Notes: generated by a model from the letters alone, not told the origin. DNA of 64,000 nucleotides from Lepisosteus oculatus (GCF_040954835.1 NC_090698.1:40725501-40789500), one strand, 5' to 3'; counted from the stretch's first letter, positions 1 through 51,372 are shown. Numbers and translations: made by a program.

Positions 1-233
1 GTCGGAAGGGATGAACCGTGGAATGGCTGGAGAGCGGAAAAAGACCCCATGCAAAGCAGCGGAACAGGGAGTAAGCCCAGTCTCAGCAGTGCAAAGAGTT
101 CAGGAAATGCCGTATAGAAACCTATGCCCTCAGGCCACGGACGGAGCGGTGACCTGGTGCTAGACGGGTCTCAGGACATCCGAACGTCAATGCTGAGCGA
201 AGGTGAATGAGAGACCTGGAAATATATAGCCCC

Positions 234-260
<27 letters not shown>
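234..260 (+). repeat. (GA)n microsatellite
   Basis: About 13 uninterrupted GA units, next to the unclassified GC-richer sequence at the left edge. Confidence 0.95.
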
Positions 261-265
<5 letters not shown>

Positions 266-337
266 GAAGGACAGCAAAGCACCAGAAACTAGGGACAGGA
301 CAGAGGAGGAGCACCCTCTGGCTGCAGAGGGTGTGAC

Positions 338-437
338 ACCAACAAAGTAGGATTCCTCTGCCAGCTATGGGATTTGAACCAGCAACCTTCTAGCCACAGG
401 CAAAGATCCTTAGCCACAGTGCCACTGCTCCACCGTA
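338..437 (-). repeat. tRNA-derived SINE, family B, head portion
   Basis: On the minus strand: GGTGGAGCAGTGGCACTGTG, GCTAAGGATC, GGTTGCTGGTTCAAATCCCA (B box) and CAGAGGAATCCTAC, the same order as the copies at 30771 and 32413. The 3' body is absent, and unrelated GC-richer sequence follows. Confidence 0.75.
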
Positions 438-1843
438 TTGTATATCTTGTATACACTATGTATGGTACTAAATGTTGTACTGTATGGTATAATAGTTTTT
501 ATATTTTAAATTAATGAGAATAGCTCTATAAAATGAACTGAAATGTCATGATCAAATGAATACAATTCCATTATTTCCAATTCAGTAATCATTGCTGTTA
601 TTCTAATACTGTAATGTAAAAGTATGTCTACTGCTGACCATTCATTTTAGCTTCCGGTCCTACTGTCAATCTCAAAATATTAATTATTTTTCACTCATCC
701 AAAAAACAGGTCTAGTGTTATTCATTCATTCCAAAACAAGCAAGTCGGATTATGATTGCCACTGTCAGTAAAGTGAATGGCCACTTGCTCTTAATGAAAA
801 AAGCAAATGCTTAATGTATTCCCCACCTCTGACAGTAATCAAAAACAGGCAAAATTTATCACGCCATTAAACACCTCTTATTCAGATAAAACTGTCAAAG
901 ATTCTGGCACAGTCGAACTAATGCTCTTAGGAAATAATTTTCTGTTTGATTTTCTTGAAAATTAAGTACATTACGCCGGAATGCAAAATCAAATATAATC
1001 ACTGTATAGAATTAAGTGGAAATGTAAAGTGATATACTTGAGACATACTGGTATCGAATTTAACAGCAAAAATGCTTAAAACGTCAAATTCAGTTAAATG
1101 GTTCCATGTGTAATATACTGTATATAACTGCATACCAAGCCCTTCCTGTAGTTTAAATGAAAAGTCAATCAGCATTTTTATCTGACTGTATTCCTGCTGA
1201 TAATTATATAAGTACAGAACCAGATTATTACATGATCTGCTGCGTTACTATTGCACATCCAATACAACTTGTTTGATTTGTAGTCTACTATTAATAAGTA
1301 ATAACTTAATACATTCATTCTATCTTCTTGCTGTGATACAAAGGTGTAAATATACACATAAAAATAAGGCATATGTTCATATTGCAATATATGCATATTA
1401 TTTGACTATATTACTGTATATTCTTGGAATGGGGCAGAAATATAGTAGGTATCACAAAACTGTTTCGATTACCTTCTTGAGGACATGACTTGGTCCTTAC
1501 AGACTTACAGAACAGGAATGCATGACAAAGGTACAGTATGACTTTGAATGCTTAGATCGTTTTGTGAATTTTGTTTAAATTACATTACATTTTTAGATGT
1601 AGTGTCAGAGAATTCTGGATAAACAAATTAGCTAAACAAATATCAAGTTTCCTTTTATAATAGCTCTCGGCAGTTAATAAAAACATAAATTATAATATTT
1701 AAAATTAATGAGGCTTTAAAGTTGTGGTTACAGCTACATTAAATTTGTCTAAAAATCACTAAATGAAATGTCATTAAATTATAAAACAGCTTCTATTTTT
1801 TAATTAATATCCTTCTCAGATGTTGTGAGTGAATTTCAGACTA

Positions 1844-28043
<26,200 letters not shown>

Positions 28044-30406
28044 CTCCAGATCCTTCTTTCCCAGATACAACCAGACAGTGTCCTCATGCCTTTGGGAGCG
28101 CAGAACATTTATTGAACTTGTGCCCATCCTCACATCCAGTGTGAACAAATGCAAAGAATCTGTCTTTTTTTTCTCTCTCTTTCTCTTTTTTTTCATCTGC
28201 CACTCAGGCACAGAGCAGGATTTGAAGCTGGCCCCAGGGGTCCTCCTCCATTGCTGGCTTACCTTTGTTAAGTGGTGAACTAATTAGCTGGGAGGCTGGT
28301 CGACATACTTCACTCTCTCTTCTCCATCCTATTAAGCACACCCACTGGCTACCTAAACCTTCCAGTTAAATCCTGTCCCAGGAATGCAGTCCCTGCTTTC
28401 AGACTTGTTTGGAGTCAGCAGTTGCCACATATGTATAGGCTGCAACAAAGCAAGGCTCTCACATACTGCATGTCTTAAAGTAACATGATAAAGGATTAAT
28501 AGAAAGCAGGAATCTGGGAATAGAGTCTTTTGCCTTTTACTGGCATAGTTCCTCTTTGACACTGAAGGCTTAGGAGAAGTTTGTGGAGTTTGTTTAAATG
28601 CAAAAATCTTACAAGGCACACGTGAAAAAGAACGGAATTAGTTTTTTCTCAATTGAAATAAATACTAATCTGGAACCTTCTACCAGTATAACATAAAAAA
28701 ACACTTCCAGCAGAGGTAAAGAAACTTAAAAAGTATAGCATACAAGGCAAATAAAAACTCTTCCTTTCCTTTGGGGAGATTACAGGTATGAATTTGAAAA
28801 ATACTCAGAAAATAACAATAAAAGAATAGTTTTATTGTCTTGAAATACATTTTCCCATTCAGTCTGTCTGGGTGTTTTTTCATGTGAAATACGTGCAGAG
28901 AGCAGAAATGTGCTTATTGTCAGAATATGACAGAGGTTTATTTGACTTTTGCCTCGGATGAGCCAAGGGTTTTGAAACAATAGCTGGCTTTTATAAAAAT
29001 GGTTTCTGTAACAGAAAACTTGGCTAAAGGTTCAAAGAAGAGGAATACATATGAAAATGAAATCCTGGAATGTGAGGAAAGGCAAGTGGGAGCTTAATTA
29101 AAATGCAAGTCCGTACCTCTTCAGCAGTGCTTTCGTATTGTGCTAAAAATGGTGCCAACTTGTTGACATGATACAGACCAAAGATTGTTTCAAGGAATGA
29201 TGAATGAAACCTGTCCTCTTTATGCTTTATCCTTTCCAGGTATGATCCAGTATTTCCCTTGCCCTGAATTGTGTGCAAACCAATTTTCCATAAAATCATA
29301 GTACCTGATTTCATCAGTAGCAAATCCTTACATGAATTACATCCCAAGCCTCAAATCAATTATCCTTGAAATGCAAACCCGATGTACTACCCTTTACTGT
29401 GCACATGATCAAAACCAAATACATGCTAAGCCAAAGCCATTAAGGAGTGCCAGTAGTTTTTGTTCTTAGATATGTAGTTGCTAATTTGGTGTTCTTTTAC
29501 CCCTTGTTGTTGAATAGCTTCTTTGTCTGATTGCTCCTTTACAGCATTTATGCTGTAATTTTGTAATTAGAAAAATTATATTAATGTCTTTATTAGTGTT
29601 ATATAAGATGTGTTAAGACTGGCTGTCATTCATCGATGGGGCCCTACCTTTGCTTAAAGACTCCTATAAATACAAAGGTGTCATTGTGGGTAATACAGTA
29701 TATACAATACCAGATTTTTTTTTGTTATGGGGTATTCAGTATTATTTATAAAATTAGTGATTTGGTTTTAGAATTCTATTTTGTACTCTACCTCTTTCAA
29801 GTTGTGTCTGTAATCTAGCTGTGAGTGAAAGGTATTTGTAGGTCAGAGAAACAGCACTTGGTTTCACTTGTACTTTGTTTCAGAGCACTTAACTAAATTG
29901 TTGCTGAGTTGTGTCACCAGGGAGAATCTATGCTATACTATTAATCAGTTCTTTGGATAAATGGTTAGCAAACAGCATTCGTTATCTCTTTAGAAGCGCA
30001 AAATTCTAAGACTCCACCTCATTTGATCCCTTCTTTAGTCTCCCACTTCTTTCTCCTCATCTCTTTAATACTTCTGCTTTATGCTTTTCATTTGTCTCTG
30101 AGTATGAGAACACCCCAATCTCTAATCCCTTTTAATTCATGGGAAAAAACCTTTTTATGGAACTGCCACTTGTTTTGTCAGTCCAGCTTGGGAACTGAGA
30201 GAAGTACTTGTATTAATGAGTGTCTTACAGGCTACATGGCTCTCAGCGCTTGCTGTGCTGAAATAACCTCGGACTACCCCGTTCTATAGGTCTAAAAGCC
30301 CTTCAGAAGATCACAGTTAGAGGAAGTCAAAAATGTGAAATGGATGTTATGCTTTAATTCTAGAAATTTGGAACTAATTTTGTTCTAGCATTAAGAAAAG
30401 GAACTA

Positions 30407-30512
30407 TAAATAAGTCACTCCTCCTACAAAAACTATTGCATTTTTGTCATTTAAACTGTTCTTTAAATTAGTCACTCCCCCTACAAAGAGCATTGCATTT
30501 TTGTAATTTAAT
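30407..30512. repeat. Two-unit direct duplication, 57-bp period
   Basis: GTCACTCCTCCTACAAAAAC + TATTGCATTTTTGTCATTTAA is followed 57 bases later by GTCACTCCCCCTACAAAGAG + CATTGCATTTTTGTAATTTAA. A local tandem duplication upstream of LIX1. Confidence 0.75.
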
Positions 30513-30770
30513 ATAAGATTTCGTACAAGTACACTAGTGGTTTTCATTAAAGTTTAAAAACAAAGAAAAAAACAGCACCCAATACTGTGTTGTAATTCCT
30601 GTAGTTGGGTCAAACCCTCACTGAGGATAAGGCATGTTTCGAACAGTGAGCTTTATAGGCATAATTCACCCAGGAGAACACCAAGCTGTCTGCAAGGACA
30701 TAGTTGTCAGAACCCTTTCCTCTACTGAAGGGTGAGTTTGGGAGTTGCTGCTGCAAGTGTGAAGACAGAG

Positions 30771-31028
30771 AGGTGCGGTGGCGCTGTGGCGCTGTGGCTA
30801 AGGATCTGCGCCTGTGGCTGGAAGGTTGCCGGTTTAAATCCTGCAGCCGCCAGAGGAATCCTACTCCATTGAGCCCCTGAGCAAAGCCCCTTAACTTTCA
30901 GGGGCGCTGTATAAATGGCTGACCCTCCACTCTGACCCCAAGCTTCTCTCCCTGTCTGTGTGTCTCACGGAGAGCATGCTGGGGTATGAGAAAAGAAAAA
31001 TTGTATATGGCTAATAAAGTGATCTTAC
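30771..31028 (+). repeat. tRNA-derived SINE, family B
   Basis: Head GTGGCTAAGGATCTGCGCC, B box GGTTGCCGGTTTAAATCC, body CAAAGCCCCTTAAC and GTATAAATGGCTGACCC, tail GCTAATAAAGTGATCTTACC. The head shows a local duplication (GCGCTGTG twice). Confidence 0.8.
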
Positions 31029-31087
31029 CTAAGGTGGAGGGAGGATTGTGAAAGTGAGAAGTGTAAGCAACTAACCAGGTAACCCTT

Positions 31088-31376
31088 CCATCCATTAAAT
31101 AACCACATTCAATACAGGGTCACAAGGGAGCAGGAGCCTATCCTGGTGAGCTACAGGTTCAAGGTATGATACACAGTGGATGGGTTGCCAGTCCATTGCA
31201 GAGTGCACACAGATATAAATACAGTGGGAGAAAACCAGAGCACTCAAAGGAAACTCAGACAAATATGGGGAGGACAAACAAACTGCACACAGATAGCACT
31301 CCAGGTCCAGAATTGAACCCAGGGCCCAAGTGCTGTGAGGCAGCAATACCAACTAATGTGCCACCATGCTGCTCCC
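31088..31376 (-). repeat. Family A SINE
   Basis: Reverse-strand copy running from CATCCATTAAATAACCACATTC (tail) to GAATTGAACCCAGGGCCCAA and GCCACCATGCTGC (head). It directly follows a family B SINE (30771-31028). Confidence 0.75.
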
Positions 31377-32412
31377 AACAACAAGTCCCATGATGTTTTA
31401 AATGTGGGAAGGTTGAATAAGTTTAAATCTCTTCTTTTAACTTTTGTTTAACACTCAGTTTACTAAGCTGCGCTGACATTTCTGCACAAAAACGATAATG
31501 GAGTTGTGAGTGGGCATCCTGCTCTTTAAATGGCTTTTTTTTAAGTTGGGGTATGCAATCTTTTTTTGTTTTGTTTCCTCATGCAAGTTTAGGAAGCCCA
31601 GAGTTTGAGACCAAGCTGGATCAGCAAGTGTGCAATGGAGGGGGAAAGGGAGGGCTTACAGTAGCTGTGGAGGAAGTTATTTGGCGAATCCACTAATGAA
31701 GCTAAATTGGCAGGTTTTATATTTATGCAGGTAGCAGCATTTGAAAAGCTTTATTATTTCAGGATCAGACATATTATATACTTTAACGTATTCATAACTA
31801 TTTTTTTTCAGATTTCTTTCATTCACATGCATTCAAATTTAATTAAATTCACTGAAGATTAAAATCCGTAGATTACATGGCAATGTCATCAACTGGAAAA
31901 GTACTGTGAAACAGCGGACATCCCAATGTGCAGCTTCAAAAATGCAAATCTGACCCGACAAACCCGTCACTCAAGCAAGATGAAAGGAGGAAAGGAAAGA
32001 AAAAACAAACTCTTCAGAGGAAAGAGTGTTAATGCTTTCAAGCAAAGAAGGAACATGTGCATGTTTTCACTGGAATTAAACAGTTCTGCCTTTCACGTAT
32101 GACAAAACACTCTGTGAAATCAGCCTGCAGAGGAAATAACATTGTTTAAATCTCACTTAAACACAAACCATATGACTACCCCATGTGTCCATTCACCACA
32201 AAAATAATCCCCTCCTACAGTACACTCCTTTGACATCTGAAAGTCCTTCTAGTTCTGCATATGCAAGATGTTTTATTAATCTGATCTCCTTTGATAACTT
32301 CAGTAAAATGCAAAATTGTAATGTAAATTAATCTTTTCTTTTTTTTAATTATAGAATTGTTATACCCACTAAGAATAAGAGGCAGTGTAATAATCTTTAC
32401 ACTTACTCTTAT

Positions 32413-32706
32413 ACTGAATCAGGCAGAGTGGTGGCACTGTGGCTAAGGATTTGCGCCTGTGGCTGGAAGGTTGCCGATTCAAATCCTGTGGCTGGCAGAG
32501 GAATCCTACTCTGTTGGGACCCCGAGCAAGGCCCTTAACCCCAGCTACTCCAGGGGTGCCGTATAAATAGCTAACCCTTTGCTCTGACCCCAAGCTTCTC
32601 TCTCCCTGTCTGTGCACCTCTGTGTTTCATGGAGAGCAAGCTGGGGTATGTTAAAAGACAAATTCCTAATGCAATACATTTTATATGGCAAATAAAGTGA
32701 TCTCTT
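32413..32706 (+). repeat. tRNA-derived SINE, family B (full length)
   Basis: Same order as the 30771 copy: GTGGCTAAGGATTTGCGCC, GGTTGCCGATTCAAATCC, AAGGCCCTTAACCCCAGC, GTATAAATAGCTAACCC, CAAATAAAGTGATCTCTTAT. The two copies are only 1.6 kb apart. Confidence 0.8.
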
Positions 32707-34875
32707 ATCTTATAAGTATAGACACCCACCTTGAAACCAACACTTTTCTAGTATGAAGCAGTTCTGGTATGACCACAGGCCTTCAAGCACCTGGAGGAGC
32801 CACTGCACAGCTGAGAACCCAGAACACCCTGCTGGACCAATCCAGCCCTCAGCTCAGAGGTGCTCAGGTCATTGTGGGCCACCCAGTAACAATTGGCTAG
32901 TGACATACTAGATCTAGACTAACGTCTATCCCAGAATGTCAGGGTCATAGAGCTCAACCTGTGCTCAGGCAAGCATCTTTACTTGGTGGACCACCCTTTA
33001 CAATAGAATTTCAGATTGTGCTGAAAAAAATATGTTCAATAGGTCACCCACCAGACTACTTTGCATTCTGGAAGAGTACAGTGGAACTTCACAAAACACT
33101 CCAAAGCATGACAAATGAAAGCTGAGGTCAAGCTGTTGTGAAAGACATTGCAGACTGTGATTGAGATGAAGCTTCAGTAACTCTCAATAGTTCCGATGAG
33201 CTAAGTGGCTTTAGTGCTAATTGAGCACACAGTGTCCTCAAATTAATGTGCTAGAAAAATGAATGTCTTTGATCAGCACATCATGAACTTCAAACTTCGC
33301 ACAAGTACTGCATCGCTGTAGCAATGTCATAACATAATTTCAACACCAAGAATAAAGACACATTTTTGCTGTTTGAATGACCACGTGAATAACAGCTGAT
33401 CTGTTGGGATTAGGGATATGTTACGATTAGCATTTTTAGCTTCATGAAAGAAAAATGTGTTCCTAATTTTAAATGCTATTAGGTTTAAAGTACTTCTACA
33501 GGTTGGGTAAATTAAAAAAAAACTTTCCACATGTTTAACAATGCAGTACTTTGGCAATTTACTATACATTTGACTGCCTTGAGTCATTTTTATTTGACCC
33601 ATTTTCTGTATTCTATTTTCTAAATGGCATGCAATAAACCTGTGGATTTATTTTTGTTCGAAAGGAATACCGTAATTTAAAAACTTGAACCTACTTAAAA
33701 GAATCATTAAGATCTTTTTTTACTGTAGATGAAAGTCCATAACAGCTTTTCAATTCCATGTATGAATTGTACTTGATTTATAGAACTTGAGTAAAGCAAA
33801 ATGGACTTGAGAAAAGAAGATTAATTAAAGATCAATGAAATAAGTTGATGCAACATTACGTGGAAGGGAACATTCACGTCCATACACCTTTTTTACTTTT
33901 TAAGTCAACATGCTATTGAATATTTTACAGATGATGAAGCATCAACATATTACACTCATGGATCACCTGTCCTGCTGTCTAGCCTTATCACTATGTCATG
34001 TTCATCTGTTTTCTCTTCTACACCAGGGTATGTCTCTCCTTAATTTAAAATAATTACTTAAGAGAATTCATTTGAAGCATTGATGTTTAAGCCCTTAAAC
34101 ATGTTGGACATTGCCTTTTATCTACTACGTCTCAATAAGCAAGTAAACATCTCTAATGTTTGAGCAGATATTCCATTTCAAAGGCTCCAATCAGGCAACT
34201 CAGTTAAAAGTTCAATTACAGTAAGTTAAGAAAACTGGCAGGCATGTAGGTCCATAGGACTCGGAATGGGAACTGCCACTTTAAACAGCTTATTATATGC
34301 TCAACATTTCAAGTTGTTATGTTTCACTTCAGTGAAACATAAAATTTGAAAACAGTGAAACCATGAACATAAAATTTTTCTTTGGATCTCAGTTACTAGT
34401 TGATCTTAAACATACACATACCTGTACGATGAATGTCAAAAACCTTTCTGTAATATGTGCCTTACAATGTAAGTAAGGTGGTATTGTAGTTACTTATATA
34501 AAAGTTCCTCACGATATGTGTAAGAGAAATCATTAGCATACTGTTAGGAAAGGAAAATGTGTTGCATCCTAAGATACAGTATAACTTCCTTTCTTGTTTG
34601 CATCTTAAGCTAAATTAGCAGATTTTAAGTTTATTAAAAATCCATAAAATTTGATATGAAATATATTTTTACATATATACTAGATACATACATTAGCACT
34701 GTATGTGCACTGTTAAAATGAAAAGTACAATTATTTATTACCCCAAAAATGTGCCTTAAGGGTCATTAGCTAATGCAAGTTTTACAGTACTCTGAAATGT
34801 CAAAACATTTTGATACCTCATAGCTTAAGACATGCAAAGAAGCCTGAAAATAAAAGATTCAGGAAACAATAACTG

Positions 34876-35188
34876 CTTATCCAATTCAGGGCTATGGTGG
34901 CCCAGAACTTATTTTGGGAAGCACTGGGCGCAGGCAGGATACAACTTGGAAAGTATGCCAGTCCATCAAAGGGCACACACAGACACAAAACACTCACAAT
35001 CTCACACCAGGAGCATTTTGTATGAAAAAAATAACCTGCTAGCAGGTCTTTGGACTGTGGGATGAAACCCCAGAGCACCCTGAGGAAACCCACATGAACT
35101 TGGGGAGAACATGCAAACTCCACACAGAGGGACTTTAACCTAGGGTCTTACTGCTGCTTGGCAGCAATGCTAATCACTATGCCAGCCT
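34876..35188 (-). repeat. Family A SINE
   Basis: Reverse-strand copy: CTTATCCAATTCAGGGC, TCTTTGGACTGTGGGATGAA, GGGGAGAACATGCAAACTCC, and head complement GCAGCAATGCTAATCACTAT. It lies in the LIX1-RIOK2 intergenic region. Confidence 0.75.
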
Positions 35189-37759
35189 GATAGTACTACA
35201 TTGGTTCAAGGATTTCCTTTCTGGATACAGCTGCCTCTGAGACCTTCTCCATTCTTTGTTAAGGGCACCTTTCTCTGCTGTGAGCTCAATGACAAGCAAA
35301 GGATAATTGTGTTGTAAGGCAGTTTTTAAAGGATAACCTCAGCTCTTAATACCTGATACCCATTAAACCTACACAAATTCATTCTTAAGGTACACCTTAC
35401 AGTTAGCTTGCTTTACTGAATAAAATGTGTGTACTTTTATTACTGCTATATTTCCAATTTTTAAAACATAATAATTCAATTTGGACAGAAGTTAATCTAC
35501 CCATCATCTTAAGTGGGGTAATGCACATCTTATACATTTTGCCCCATCATATTGTAGATGATAAACCAATGTTTACTTGTATGTCTTATTCTTCTAGAAT
35601 TCTATTTGTTTGGCATTTTAAGTGTATCATCATTCTAACACATTATCACCCAACATGTTTTTCATATCATGACATTGCTGTAAAGTGGGGTATAGCATCA
35701 CTTAAAAATATCATTTGAAACTTTATTTTAAATTAACATTAACATTGATCTTCTAACTGTATGTTACACAATATGGTGCTGGATCTGAGATTAAGTATGA
35801 CCAGGTATGAATAAGCTCCCACAATATGATTTAATGAGTTTTGGATATAGACTTAGACCTTACTGGGGAGGTTTTGGAATTAAGTAAGGAAAAGCAATCA
35901 GGCTATGCTTCAAGTTAAAAGGGAGTGTTGTAGTTTTAAGTGTCCATTTTAGTTACTTTTTATTACAGAGCAAATATTTTGGCAGAACTGTGCCCTGACA
36001 TTTTTTTTCTAATTTGCATCTTTAAGCACTTGATTTGTAAAGGATGGGGCAAAATATTTCAGTAATAACATACAAGTCCCTGTTATTTTGCATCCTACGA
36101 TATTCAGAGCTATTTAGAAACTATTCTATGAACACAGAAATCCTTAGCATTCTTATATTTCTTACGTAATATCAGCTTTTAAAAGGAGAAAATTTTAGTT
36201 TTTAACCCCTTCCAAGTGTTCACATTTGTAGTATTACAAGTTATACAATTGTTGTACTACACAGTTGTTCTTTGGAATTTATATAAATTATCACAGGGTG
36301 AGTTATACACATTTTAATTATTTTAAGTCTCTTAATTGTTCTTCTCAAATAAACACTGCTCTTCTTCCCAAGTAGTATTTTGGAACATCTGCAAAGCCTG
36401 AATATTGGTCTCTTAACTTTTTACCAATATCCTTATGTCATACTTGCTCTTTAAAAGGTTCCACTTAATTTAAAAATGAAGAACAAATTAGCTGGTACCA
36501 ATTTTATTTACAAAAAAAAAACTCAACCGAAAAAACCCCAACAAAATCAGAACAGGTCTTCTCTTGTTTTTTGTTACTTCTTAAAACACATCTTTAAACA
36601 GTTCTACTCTCAATTCCCTTGGTCTTCCTTCTACCTTAAAAATAAAGTCACTCATCTCATCCATTAAATAAAGGACTATTTATCAAGATTGAGCAGGAAA
36701 GTGTTGACATAACCTTAGAACTTCCTGCATAAAGTGCCTTTTGTTTAAAACTCCTGGAGCTGAAATGTAAACCGGACACAACCAACTTGGTCTCAGTGTT
36801 AACCTGTAGTATGACCCTTCATGACATGATGCGCAGCTGTAGGCCTGCTGCCGACTATATGGGCTTCATGGGTCAGATAGCAAAATTGGTGGAGAGAATT
36901 CTGGATACAAGACTGATAATGAACCAATTGTGCATAAGCTGGGGACTGGTAGGTGGCACTCCTCACCTAAAGAGATGAAGAAGAAAAAAGTTCTTGGTTT
37001 CACCTTCTGCTGGAGAGTTGTTCAAAATCTAGTCAAGGTGATTGTTCCCTGTATTGTTGCCCTTGTAATACCGAATTCAAGTGAATGCAGACAAATTTGA
37101 GACCCTTAAGAATAACTGTTGTTAGGTCTCATTACCTAGGAAAACTACAAATTTAGTGTTCTCCTTCTGATTCGATGACTTTGTAAATATGTTTTAATGA
37201 AACAACATTCATGTTCATTTCAGCAGGAGTTTATATCACATATTTGAAATGACTGTTAGGAAAAAATGTCATGCTTTCTACAGTTTTGTTTCTGTTTGGT
37301 GCTTTGGGGAAACATACCCTCCAACTCGTATGGTTCGTGTATTGAAGTTGAACTTCATGGCATTAATGTACTTTGGTATACACAGCTTAAAATCAAAACA
37401 CCACTAAAATTCAAAATGAATTACTACTTCCATAAAGCAAACACTTATAAAGAGGATTACAAAAAACATTCAGACAATAGTTGTCTGACAAAGATCAAAC
37501 AAACATACAAACCAAACCATCCAAAATGTTACTTGTGTTTGAAGTTAAAAGGACTAGAAAACATATAGAAAAGTACAAAAAAGCAGGTCAAGAACAATTC
37601 TTAGTTTTGATATACTGTGGTGGTCAGTTGTAACAGAAAAGGGTAGCACAAATATTAAGAACGTACAAACCAATGGACAGATCCAGACAAAGTCACTGCA
37701 TGTACCACACAGCCTGTTGTTAGCACGCACCTGTCTTTTAGTTCTCTTCTCAGTGGTCA

Positions 37760-38052
37760 TCCATTCATTTTCTAACTGCTTCTTCTAATTCTGGTTTGCA
37801 GGGGAGCTAAATCCTATTCTGGAAAGCAACGGGCACCCATCCCTGGACGAGAGGCCAGTCACACAGATACAGGCACAGACACAAACACACACACACTTGG
37901 TCCTGGACCAATTTTCCAAGAAGCCAATTAACATACCAGTTCGGTTTTGGACTGGGGAGGGGGGGGCGACGACACATGAACACGTACAAATTGCATGCAG
38001 ATAACAAGTCCGAGTCCAGAATTGAACCCAGGGCCCCAGTGCTGCCCCTTCC
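37760..38052 (-). repeat. Family A SINE
   Basis: Reverse-strand copy from CATCCATTCATTTTCTAACTG to AATTGAACCCAGGGCCCCAG. Contains a short CA run (about 37871-37892) and a G8 tract. Confidence 0.75.
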
Positions 38053-38659
38053 CAGTGGCCCCTTCCACATCTCCCATGAGAGATGCCAGACTTGGGAGTC
38101 TGCAACGCCTTTCAAACACAGCCTTTAAAAGGCCCTTGGAAATGGGTTCTTTAATTTGGAAAAATGAACATAATCCAGCTACTTGTAATCTCTGTCAGAT
38201 GAAGTTTTCTCAGTTTCATGTTAAATTACATTAAATTACATGACTGGTAAAAGTACACAACTCAAATTCTGAAGCCTAAAGAAGGCAAACCTAACAAACT
38301 GAAGGGTATGTCACTAAAAATAACAATTCATCCCCTGCAGAGAAATGTTTTAAAATTATATTTAAATAGCTGTATAACTATTACGACATAAAATCTACTG
38401 TAGGTGAATTATGTAATTGTAATTGTGAAATTCTTTTGACAATACATTCCGATTTATGCTTTATAAAAGCATACAAATACTGAGTATTACATGTGTGCAT
38501 ACATCACCATTTTACATTATAAACACTCTTCTGAATTAAGTAATACTGACTGTATATAGAGAATATGAGGATATTTTAAGATCTGTACAATACAAATACA
38601 TTGAAAAAAGCTATAAAAGACAAAGAAATGAAATCATTTAGAATATAAGGTAAACATTT

Positions 38660-39045
38660 GGTCATCACTTGATAAAAATGCCATTGCTTTGGAACCTGTC
38701 CAAAGAAAAGCAACAATGATAATTACTGGCCTGAAAGAACTTAATTTATTTCGTTCTGAATGAGGGCATGTGAATACTTAAAATTTAAAAGTATGACAGA
38801 GGCATTTCTGAATATTCAGGATCAATTCTTAAACAAGTGCCCTGAGACAAGTGTAAAGTAAAAAGATGTAATTTTAGGACTGAGAGCAATCAGTATTATT
38901 TTACACACAAATCTGTCTGTGCCTAGAATATGCTATTTAACCACACTGTTGCAACAGTTTCATAGCTCCCTGAATGACATCCTTGGACTACTAGCAAACG
39001 TAATAAGCAAAATGGGCCAAACAGCATGTTTGTAATCTTAGTTAT
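38660..39045 (+). mobile_element. Degenerate LINE 3' end, same family as 46450-47441
   Basis: LEPVQRKATMIITGLKEL at about 38690-38745 matches the VQRRAT-GL block. The copy ends AAATGGGCCAAACAGCATGT and TTGTAATCTTA, the family terminus. It lies just downstream of RIOK2. Confidence 0.6.
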
Positions 39046-39158
39046 ATACTAATGATGGAAGTACACGGTGACAATCTGACCCTTGTTTAGTATCCCTTGA
39101 AAGCAGACTAAAACATTTTCAAACAAATTCAGTCAGGTTAAATAAGTAAACAAACTTA

Positions 39159-39164
39159 TTTATT
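39159..39164 (-). terminator. Candidate RIOK2 polyadenylation signal
   Basis: AATAAA on the minus strand 116 bases past the RIOK2 stop codon, the first such hexamer downstream. It is a reasonable 3' end for a short 3' UTR, but AT-rich sequence makes chance occurrences common. Confidence 0.45.
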
Positions 39165-39279
39165 AGACATGATTTGAATAGATTGGAACCTCAAAATGAC
39201 CATAACATTAATAATATTTCTTCCCAACTTCCAAGGTGGGGAGAAATCTGATTATACTACAAATCTTTCAGGATGTAGT

Positions 39280-50945
<11,666 letters not shown>

Positions 50946-51372
50946 GGCGTCTGTGAAACGAAACAAATTTTCTAAACTTTACAGTCGTTCAAATCAGCAC
51001 TGTACCATAGCTTCTGCCATGACAAACACGTGGGGAGACTGAGGCACGTCACGCACAGCAGAGCTGGTAACACGACGTCAGGTCCTATCATCGTGTAGTT
51101 GAGGAAAAAGAAAACAAAATCAACAATACGAACAAAACTATTATTTTTCTACGTTAGAAATGACAGCTACACTTAACAAAAATCTATTTCTAATTATTGT
51201 TTTGTATTTAGTTTTTTTTTAATTTCAAATGCAAAGTAAACTTTCGGTGTACCAAGCAGGATCGGCTGCCTAGGTGAAGCGTGTTGTGCTGTTGTTGCTG
51301 CGCCGGGAAGCAAACTGATTAAACGGATCAATCATTCATTCCCTCTCCTGTCGGGTATTTTAAAGCAGCAAT
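50946..51372. promoter_or_regulatory. RIOK2 5' region, possibly a bidirectional promoter
   Basis: The 427 bases between the RIOK2 ATG (minus) and a plus-strand ATG at 51373 are richer in CG dinucleotides than the flanks. They contain CACGTG (51027-51032), a CGTCACG-type element near 51047 and GACGTCA (51074-51080), i.e. E-box and CRE-like sites typical of housekeeping promoters. A second CG-containing stretch lies at 51242-51360. There is no clear TATA box. Shared use by two divergent transcripts is inferred. Confidence 0.5.

Larger units (their letters stand above)
28044..39158. other. LIX1-RIOK2 intergenic region
   Basis: 11 kb between the LIX1 start and the RIOK2 3' end. The first about 350 bases should contain the LIX1 5' UTR and promoter; CTAATTAGC at about 28279-28287 is a homeodomain-type site. 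Repeats: two family B SINEs, three family A SINEs and one LINE end. 32720-33240 is GC-richer and unassigned. The remainder shows nothing I can support. Confidence 0.7.

Noticed and set aside
338..437. tRNA gene
   Set aside because: A and B boxes are present, but the sequence matches two other copies with a SINE body and does not fold as a complete cloverleaf.
36787..36978. 63-codon frame with a GQIAKLVERILDTRL stretch, considered as a reverse-transcriptase fragment
   Set aside because: The resemblance to RT motif sequence is too short, and no neighbouring RT blocks were found.
37785..38119. Three overlapping minus-strand frames of 63-106 codons
   Set aside because: They fall in a family A SINE; the CA run and G tract produce the Cys/Val-rich residues.
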